The notes under the pieces were generated by a model. That model did no database searches and had not been told where the DNA came from. It saw nothing but the letters and a program-made list of their open reading frames with translations. Source: a virus. From it: a DNA stretch of 61,916 nucleotides. Position 1 is the first letter of the stretch, and each line of letters begins with the position of its first letter. This document shows positions 57,659 through 61,916 of the stretch, one piece after another. The position numbers and the translations under genes were made by a program. The DNA lies in the IMG/VR virus record IMGVR_UViG_3300032242_001185, positions 1 through 61,916 of that record; one strand, written 5' to 3'.

Positions 57659-60600
57659 TTAAGCCTGGGCTTCAGTCCAAGACAGACGACCTACAACGCT
57701 TGCGGCAGATTGAGTAGACAAGTTTTGAACCACAATAGTAAGCACGTCAGGACCATCAGGATAGACACCGCTTGCTGCCGTAGTTCCACCACCACCAAGA
57801 ACTGAGTTACCAAGGTCACGAACCAACGACAAGTCAACGCTGTTAGTAGAACTAACAAAGAATCCACCAGTGATTTCACCGCCATTAACTGTTGCGTTAG
57901 CGCCAGAATAATCAGCAATTTGTGCAAGACTCGATGTTGGTGCGGTTAGTGAAGACCAAGTTGCTGAAGTCTGCGGAGTACCATTAAGTACAGCAGTAAC
58001 TAGCAAGTTACCAATGGTAGAACCCTGAAGAGCAATGTCCAAAGCACGAAGAACCAACTGCATGCGGTTAACCAAATCACGAGCACCAAAAGCAGCAGCC
58101 CTACCGTTATCCACCGAAGGAGCAATGCGGATTGAGAACAATGCTTTTGTAGACGCACCTGCGACAGTTACGGTCGCTGCAGACAAAGCAGTTGACGGTG
58201 CTGGATTAACAGTAAACGTTGTATTACCCGTAACTGCGGTAACCACGGTTTGTCCAATAACTGCACCAGCAGCACCAGTAGTAGGTCCAGGGTTACCACC
58301 AATAGGAATAACCAAGGTTGTTCCCGTAGTACCTGACTGTGCAATCCATGTACCGTTATAGGCTGTTGGAGTAACACCGCTAATTAGCACCTGTTGACCA
58401 ACAACAATGTTGTGAGTTGCACCAGTAGTAATGCTGATGTTGGTTGTACCAGTAGGTGTTTGGTTTGCAATTGTCTGAGACGTGCTGCCCTGTAGAACAC
58501 CAGTTCCAGCAGTAACAGCCAAAGTCTGACCAACAACAACGTTTGTAGTTCCGCTAGGAGCAGTAACAGTCGTAGTGCTAGAGGTAACGTTTGTAGTTCC
58601 AATAGAAACGGCTGCAGTAGCACCCAAACCAGTAGTTGCAGTTTGACCATAAGTAAATAGCAGGGACTTGTCATCGTCAAAACGACCGTCCATGATTACC
58701 GAGGTACCCCAGTGGCTAATGGTGGGAGCAAATGTTGGGAACGCAAGTTCTACAGCAATAGGAGCGGTTGCACTGTAAGTAAATGACTGACCTGTTGCTC
58801 CAGTAATACCTCCAGTACCCATACCCAAAGTTGTTATATATGGGTTATTAGTGCTGCCAGCAAGAGCCTGGCTAAATGTTACAGGGTATAGACCAGCGTT
58901 AGGTCCACTAGCAATAGAACCGCCAAGGCTAGTAACATAAGTGCTTTCAGGGAACTGACCATCAGTTTGACCAACTACTCGCTGACCTACCTGAATACCT
59001 GTTGGGTCACTCCAATAACTTATGTTAGAACCAACAGTCATAGTAACTGCACTACCGCTGTATACACCATTTTGCATACGGGTTACACCAGTAAACGATG
59101 TTGAAGTAAGACCTGTGTAGTTAAAGTACTCGTAGGCTGAGGGACCCTTAATAACGGCAGTTCCAGAACTTGGGAATCCAACAGTTGAAGCAACAGGAAT
59201 AGTTGTCACTGATGCGTTGATGCTGGCACCAAGAGTTGTTCTTGGAGGAAGAGTAGACGACTCATAACGTCCTGGCAAGTTGCCAGAACGCATGTAAGCC
59301 TCAGTATTAACATTGTTGTTTTGCATCTTGTGGACGTAAGTAACGTCACCAGTAGCACCACGAAGCCCCCAGCGAATAAACCCTGCACCATACCAAGAAT
59401 AGTCAATGTAGAACATTTGCATACGTGACAGGTCTAGGTTGTATCCTGAAGGACCAGTTCCATCCATCTTGTCAATGTTCCACTGTGACTGTGGAATTCT
59501 GGTATCAATTGTCTTAGAAACAATAGCACCTGTGATGTTTGATGCACCACGGTAGGCAGGTGAAATAGTCAAACTTGTGTTTGAGGTAATTGAGTCAACA
59601 CGGTAAGAAGCGCCACGAATAACAATAAAATCACCTGGAGCCAACTGATTTGAAAAAATAGTTGGGAATAGTGAGTTGCTAGTTACAGTAGACGAACCAG
59701 CGTTTACGTTTACACGACCCGAAATTTGGTATGTAGAGTTACGGCGAACAGCATAAATTTGCTGACCGTCAAACTCAAAGAACAAACCATTTTGCTGGTC
59801 AAAAATACCGAGACGGTTTACAGCACCATACCAATTTGTTATAGATGCCGAGTAAGTTCCCGAACCATTTACTAGTAAGGTGCTAGTGGTTGTTGGTGTA
59901 TAGGTAAATGTGTTGTATCCAGTAACTGCATAAACAGCAAATGAGCCATTAAACAGTGTTTCATTTGCACCAGAAACAACAATAGTTGAACCTGGCTGAA
60001 CGTTGTGCTGGTCTTTAGTTTTTACTGAAACAAAGTTTCCAGTCAACAAAATAGTTGCTGAAGACAATGCAACATCAGGAGTAACATTTAGGACAAACTG
60101 CGTACCATTAGTTACTGACATTACGACTGCATACGCAGAGATAGTTCCCGTACCAGAAACTGCTGTAACTATTTGACCTGGAAAAACGTTTGAAGTACTT
60201 GCAACAGTAACGGTTGTGCCTGACGAAGATGCTCCAGTAAGAGTTACTGTTGGGACATACGTTAGTGTATCAATCTGAAAGTTAGGTTTAAGAATGGTAC
60301 CAGAAGACATCTGGATACCCTTACCTGACTGATAACGGAAATAACGGCGAGTCTGACGTACCTGTGACTCATAGTTTGAACCACCATTAGATGAGAAAAT
60401 TACACCCCCATCAAATGGGCGGTGAAGAACTGCACCTTGTGGTCGTGCATAAACTGAGCCACCAGAAATTGCTCCAACAGCAGTTACTTTAGAAATAAAC
60501 TGAAACGTAGTTGGGCTAGAGATGTTGGCTACAACCCAAGTCCCATTAGGAGCACCCGAGGTTGCCGCTGTAGTTCCTGCAATTTGAATTTCATTACCAA

Positions 60601-61411
60601 TAGAAAGACCATGTGGAATTGTTGTAGTAACTGTAACGTAAGTAGAACTGGTTGTAATAGTAGGAGTTCCACCAATAGCGGCACCAGTGTAGAACGAAGC
60701 CTGAGTAATTTGAGTTTTGTTAGTATCAAAAATTGAACCGCTCACGGTTGCAGCAGCACGGGCAAGGTAAGTGAACGAAGTTGCAGAAGGTGTAGAGCCT
60801 GTATCAATAGCAAAAGTTCCATTAGCAATAGGGTTTAGAGTGTCTTGAACAATAAGTGGTTGACCATAAGAAGTTCCGCTAAAAGGAAATCCCGAACCAG
60901 AAACAGTGACAACACGTGAACCAGCAGTCATTTGAATGTCAGTAATGCCTGTAACTACTAAAGAGTTGCTGTAAGCGTATGGACGAAGATTAGTGGTTGC
61001 TAGGTTTTCCCATTTAGACACCTGAGTACCATACTCAAAGTCGGTGTCAATCAGTGCCTGTGGGCTTGATGTGCGGAACTTGTTAGTTGGGTCAAGTTGC
61101 GTTTCTGCAGGAGTAAACTTTTCCGAATACTCATCAACAGTAATCTGAAGTTTGTCGGTAGAAGACATTCCAGCACTTGCAGTGTTAAATCTAAACACCA
61201 AAGTTGTTGTATCAGAGGTTGTAGAAGATGCAGTGGTAGCCGTGTAAGAAGTAAAGTTTAGTTCTGGCTGTGCAAAGTCATAAAGAGTGTGGTGAGTTGT
61301 TGTATTAACAATAGAGATAATACGCTCACGAGCAATGTACTTGCTGATTGCAAGTGTCTTGGTAGCGGGGGTAAACGTGTACCCAGTCTCCAAAAGAATT
61401 TTTCTAGCCAA
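57659..61411 (-). CDS. Large virion structural protein with repeated beta-modules (TTG start)
   Basis: A 1250-residue protein starting at TTG after AGGAG; no ATG fits. It begins MARKILLETGYTFTP. Four HGF/NGTW-type modules are seen, such as IPHGLSIGNEIQIAG, HNVQPGSTIVVSGAN and HNIVVGQQVLISG. Between them lies a conserved FRYQSGKGIQMSSG and QMFYIDYSWYGAGFIRWGLRG, shared with cyanophage-like large virion proteins by memory. It probably connects fibres or forms a baseplate whisker or adhesin. Exact role unknown. Confidence 0.7.
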   Translation of the reverse strand: MARKILLETGYTFTPATKTLAISKYIARERIISIVNTTTHHTLYDFAQPELNFTSYTATTASSTTSDTTTLVFRFNTASAGMSSTDKLQITVDEYSEKFTPAETQLDPTNKFRTSSPQALIDTDFEYGTQVSKWENLATTNLRPYAYSNSLVVTGITDIQMTAGSRVVTVSGSGFPFSGTSYGQPLIVQDTLNPIANGTFAIDTGSTPSATSFTYLARAAATVSGSIFDTNKTQITQASFYTGAAIGGTPTITTSSTYVTVTTTIPHGLSIGNEIQIAGTTAATSGAPNGTWVVANISSPTTFQFISKVTAVGAISGGSVYARPQGAVLHRPFDGGVIFSSNGGSNYESQVRQTRRYFRYQSGKGIQMSSGTILKPNFQIDTLTYVPTVTLTGASSSGTTVTVASTSNVFPGQIVTAVSGTGTISAYAVVMSVTNGTQFVLNVTPDVALSSATILLTGNFVSVKTKDQHNVQPGSTIVVSGANETLFNGSFAVYAVTGYNTFTYTPTTTSTLLVNGSGTYSASITNWYGAVNRLGIFDQQNGLFFEFDGQQIYAVRRNSTYQISGRVNVNAGSSTVTSNSLFPTIFSNQLAPGDFIVIRGASYRVDSITSNTSLTISPAYRGASNITGAIVSKTIDTRIPQSQWNIDKMDGTGPSGYNLDLSRMQMFYIDYSWYGAGFIRWGLRGATGDVTYVHKMQNNNVNTEAYMRSGNLPGRYESSTLPPRTTLGASINASVTTIPVASTVGFPSSGTAVIKGPSAYEYFNYTGLTSTSFTGVTRMQNGVYSGSAVTMTVGSNISYWSDPTGIQVGQRVVGQTDGQFPESTYVTSLGGSIASGPNAGLYPVTFSQALAGSTNNPYITTLGMGTGGITGATGQSFTYSATAPIAVELAFPTFAPTISHWGTSVIMDGRFDDDKSLLFTYGQTATTGLGATAAVSIGTTNVTSSTTTVTAPSGTTNVVVGQTLAVTAGTGVLQGSTSQTIANQTPTGTTNISITTGATHNIVVGQQVLISGVTPTAYNGTWIAQSGTTGTTLVIPIGGNPGPTTGAAGAVIGQTVVTAVTGNTTFTVNPAPSTALSAATVTVAGASTKALFSIRIAPSVDNGRAAAFGARDLVNRMQLVLRALDIALQGSTIGNLLVTAVLNGTPQTSATWSSLTAPTSSLAQIADYSGANATVNGGEITGGFFVSSTNSVDLSLVRDLGNSVLGGGGTTAASGVYPDGPDVLTIVVQNLSTQSAASVVGRLSWTEAQA

Positions 61412-61502
61412 TTACGCTCCTAGCGGTGGTTGCGGTTTCACGCACTTGACCCAAGTTTACCATTTTTAGTAAAATCTTTTGGTGAAACCATAGTTTTTTT
61501 AG
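61412..61502 (-). other. Intergenic leader of the 1250-residue gene
   Basis: This AT-rich 91-base gap holds a clear AGGAG before the TTG start. I see no convincing hairpin or promoter, although TTTTACTAAAAATGG could contain a -10-like box. Confidence 0.3.
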
Positions 61503-61916
61503 TTACAGGATTACTTCACTAAGACGTTCAGTAAAGAAGTTTCCACCCTTAACTTCTGTTTCCACCAAAGTAGTGGAGTCAATGACTTTGAGGGACCAAT
61601 AAGTGCGGTCTGCCAAAGTAAGTGTTTGAGTAGATGTTAATGAAATTGTTGCAGTGTAAGACTTGTTTCCTTGGATAGAAACAAACCCAGTTAGTCCCGT
61701 AAGGGCAACCGCAGTATTTGCGGTTGTTGTGACCGTAAATGAGTTGGTGCTCACAGTAGCAATCGTCCAAGTGGTATTAAACTCGGTGTTTACACCGCCA
61801 ATAATAATCTTGGCTCCAGCAGCAAAGCCGTGATTAGCGGCAGTAATAGTTGCCGTAGTGCTTCCGTTTGAACGGCTAACAGCAGTAATGTTGCGACTGT
61901 TATTGTCAACTACTGA
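61503..61916 (-). CDS. Partial virion protein, C-terminal 137 residues (5' cut by window)
   Basis: The frame is open from base 61916 with no stop, so the gene continues outside. It holds another HGF-type module: ITAANHGFAAGAKIIIGG, then NTTWTIATV. A beta-rich end follows with a TATISLTSTQTLTLADRTYW strand pair. It is related to the downstream 1250- and 942-residue proteins. An internal GTG at 61754 is not needed as start. Confidence 0.7.
   Translation of the reverse strand, partial: SVVDNNSRNITAVSRSNGSTTATITAANHGFAAGAKIIIGGVNTEFNTTWTIATVSTNSFTVTTTANTAVALTGLTGFVSIQGNKSYTATISLTSTQTLTLADRTYWSLKVIDSTTLVETEVKGGNFFTERLSEVIL

Noticed and set aside
1-61916. CRISPR arrays, insertion sequences, integrase, attachment sites
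   Set aside because: No regular direct repeats with spacers, no transposase or integrase motifs, and no tRNA-like att core were seen on either strand.

Overview
The window is a gene-dense piece of a tailed, contractile-tail (myovirus-type) phage genome. It holds about 100 protein genes, no rRNA, no convincing tRNA, no CRISPR array and no gene-free stretch longer than about 145 bases. Two WhiB-family proteins, which are known from actinobacteria and their phages, point to an actinobacterial host. The moderately AT-rich sequence suggests a low-GC actinobacterium (freshwater or marine type) rather than Streptomyces or Mycobacterium; that is inference. Both ends are cut inside genes. Terminase, portal and capsid genes are absent and must lie outside, so the genome is larger than this window.

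Layout. (1) 1-6898, plus strand: a MoxR/CobS-like AAA+ ATPase (partial) with a VWA/metallopeptidase-like partner, then a relay of small genes joined by TAATG stop-start overlaps, ending in an Xre repressor, a HicA-like protein and a WhiB protein. (2) A bidirectional terminator at 6903-6932. (3) 6946-12876, minus strand: thioredoxin, class II ribonucleotide reductase, a TGT/DpdA-like TIM-barrel candidate, a HAD-like protein and a nucleotidyltransferase-like protein. (4) 12886-19911, minus: unassigned proteins, several sharing an Ala/His-rich helical motif, interrupted by one plus-strand zinc-finger gene with its own terminator. (5) 19949-36298, minus: SpoVS-like protein, then recombination and replication genes: RuvC, dNMP kinase, RecB-like nuclease, second WhiB, Hjc-like nuclease, RecA/UvsX, PolA, SSB-like, MerR-like, SNF2 helicase, primase, DnaB, SWIM protein, DnaC-like loader and a winged-helix initiator. 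(6) 36302-61916, minus: tail and baseplate genes, interrupted at 52.8-55.2 kb by about a dozen tiny lysine-rich genes.

How it works together. The replication block supplies an initiator, loader, helicase, primase, polymerase and SSB, plus a RecA-centred recombination set with several nucleases. The B12-dependent reductase, thioredoxin and dNMP kinase supply dNTPs. The tail block reads in transcription order as large fibre/virion proteins, neck proteins, tail completion, sheath, tube, gp26/gp51-like assembly chaperones, tape measure with an M23 peptidase, LysM-like and hub proteins, gp25, spike OB domain, gpJ and gpI-like protein. Intrinsic terminators at 6.9, 19.2, 28.5 and 52.7 kb divide the long minus-strand array. 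I could not identify convincing promoters by eye.

Most unusual points: the AAA-VWA pair, the TAATG relay whose ribosome-binding sites encode KEN/KED protein tails, iteron-like repeats inside the initiator gene, a second WhiB with expanded cysteine spacing, a phage SpoVS, the lysine-rich mini-gene cluster, a DpdA-like protein without a visible 7-deazaguanine pathway, a PolA with Leu at the 762-equivalent position, and a probable non -1 frameshift in the tail chaperone pair.
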